Source: Oscillospiraceae bacterium (GTDB lineage: Bacteria > Bacillota > Clostridia > Oscillospirales > Ruminococcaceae). Taken from it: a stretch of 5,835 nt of DNA. The notes under the pieces are model-generated. The model saw only the letters and a program-made list of their open reading frames with translations. It searched no databases and was not told where the DNA came from. Shown one piece after another: positions 5,027 through 5,835 of the stretch. Position 1 is the stretch's first letter. The number at the start of each line of letters is the position of its first letter. Both the position numbers and the translations under genes were made by a program. The stretch covers positions 1 to 5,835 of the forward strand of contig SVMQ01000153.1 in assembly GCA_015067375.1 (NCBI GenBank), in the 5' to 3' direction.

Positions 5027-5835
5027 ATGGCTAATCCTTATCTTCCACGATGGGAATACATCCCCGATGGCGAGCCGCGCGTTTTCGGCGACCGCGTTTA
5101 TGTTTACGGCTCACATGACAGAGTGGACTCCATCGACTTCTGCGACTGCAAGCTCAAGGTTTGGTCGGCTCCCGTAAACGACCTTAACAGCTGGATCTGC
5201 CACGGAGATATCTTCCGTACCCGCGACGGCGTTGATGCCCCCTCAGATGTTGACTGGACGGATAATCTGCTTTTCGCGCCTGATGTAGTTGAGCGCGAGG
5301 GCAAGTATTACCTCTATGCATATATCGTTGGTGCAAAGGGCTGTGTTGCAGTCGCTGACAGACCCGAGGGGCCTTTCAAGCTGCTGTCAAAGTATGTGTA
5401 CAACGTGGAGGGTCACTATGACGACGGTACATTCATCGACCCAGGCACACTGGTGGACGACGACGGCAGAGTTTATGTCTACTGCGGATATCAGGGCAGC
5501 TATATGTGCGAGCTGAAGCCGAATATGTACGAAATGGTGGACGGCACATATCAGCCCGACATAATCCCCGTGAGCGAGCCGCATAAGTTCTTTGAAGCCT
5601 GCTCTCCGCGCAAGGTCGGCAACACCTACTACATGATATACTCGCCGCAGAGAGGAAGCTGTCTTGACTATGCGACATCCGACTCGCCGACAGGCCCTTT
5701 CACCTACCGCGGCACTATCGTTGACAACGGCATTGACTACCCGGGCGGCAACAATCACGGCTCTATCTGCAACATCAACGGTCAGTGGTATATCTTCTAT
5801 CACCGCATGACGAATGGCACTATCATGTCTCGCCG
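5027..5835 (+). CDS. Family 43 glycoside hydrolase, cytoplasmic, 3' end cut by window edge
   Basis: There are 269 codons plus two bases with no stop before the right edge. GH43 enzymes are five-bladed beta-propellers that split arabinose- or xylose-containing side chains and oligosaccharides with inversion. Seen here: the N-terminal NPYLPRWEYIPDGEPRVF (3-20) with Asp14 as the likely general base, GDRVYVYGSHD (21-31), FAPDVVEREGKYYLYAY (83-99), FIDPGTLVDDDGRVYVY (136-152) with Asp138 as the likely pKa-setting Asp, FFEACSPRKVGNTYYMIYS (188-206) with Glu190 as the likely general acid, and GGNNHGSICNINGQWYIFYH (240-259) with the conserved His244. No signal peptide is present, so it should act in the cytosol on imported oligosaccharides. 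A GAGGTGAT ribosome site (5016-5023) just before ATG 5027 supports the start. It is divergent from the minus-strand genes and has its own promoter and a possible operator. The C-terminal remainder, possibly with an added domain, is outside. Exact substrate is not readable. Confidence 0.92.
   Translation, partial: MANPYLPRWEYIPDGEPRVFGDRVYVYGSHDRVDSIDFCDCKLKVWSAPVNDLNSWICHGDIFRTRDGVDAPSDVDWTDNLLFAPDVVEREGKYYLYAYIVGAKGCVAVADRPEGPFKLLSKYVYNVEGHYDDGTFIDPGTLVDDDGRVYVYCGYQGSYMCELKPNMYEMVDGTYQPDIIPVSEPHKFFEACSPRKVGNTYYMIYSPQRGSCLDYATSDSPTGPFTYRGTIVDNGIDYPGGNNHGSICNINGQWYIFYHRMTNGTIMSR

Noticed and set aside
5387..5803. Open frame of 138 codons on the minus strand
   Set aside because: It is antisense to the GH43 catalytic core and has no motifs or credible start signal.

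Overview
The window looks like chromosomal DNA from a low-to-moderate GC Gram-positive gut or rumen anaerobe. My best guess is the Oscillospiraceae/Ruminococcus-Lachnospiraceae part of the Clostridia. The reasons are strong AGGAGG-type ribosome binding sites, sigma-A-type promoters (TTGAAA/TTGACA, 17-bp spacer, often an extended TGn -10), an intracellular plant-polysaccharide glycosidase, and clostridial-style versions of peptide deformylase, an NCS2 purine permease and a tiny Cys-rich protein. The taxonomic call is inference from protein style, not a database match. I see no mobile element, CRISPR array, tRNA or rRNA.

Layout. Six genes run on the minus strand and one on the plus strand. Read in the minus direction from the right, they are: a 39-residue Cys-rich protein (4815-4696), too short for usual gene callers; a 320-residue U32-peptidase-like protein rich in cysteine (4621-3659); a 148-residue SCP2-domain protein with a histone-H1-like Lys/Ala/Pro tail (3485-3039); an SLC13/ArsB-NhaD-type ion or carboxylate permease (2970-1864); an AzgA-type NCS2 purine permease (1801-431); and a peptide deformylase-like protein cut by the left edge (379-1). 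Diverging from the Cys-rich gene, a family 43 glycoside hydrolase begins at 5027 and runs off the right edge.

Transcription units. Good sigma-A promoters can be read directly in front of the U32-like gene (perfect TTGACA-17-TATAAT), the SCP2 gene, the NCS2 permease and the GH43 gene. Rho-independent terminators on the minus strand follow the SCP2 gene and the NCS2 permease. Most genes therefore look like separate short units rather than one operon. Two genes, the SLC13 permease and the deformylase, start only a few bases after the preceding terminator. The deformylase probably uses an extended -10 promoter whose start site lies inside the terminator stem.

Function. The set is mostly housekeeping and transport: purine salvage uptake, small-anion transport, N-terminal formyl processing (or a variant of it) and cytosolic hemicellulose oligosaccharide cleavage. 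It also holds three poorly characterised proteins (Cys-rich peptide, U32-like, SCP2 with cationic tail). I do not see a defence or biosynthetic system. The most unusual items are the deformylase with Met in place of the motif-I Gln, the SCP2-plus-basic-tail architecture, and the U32-like/Cys-rich pair.
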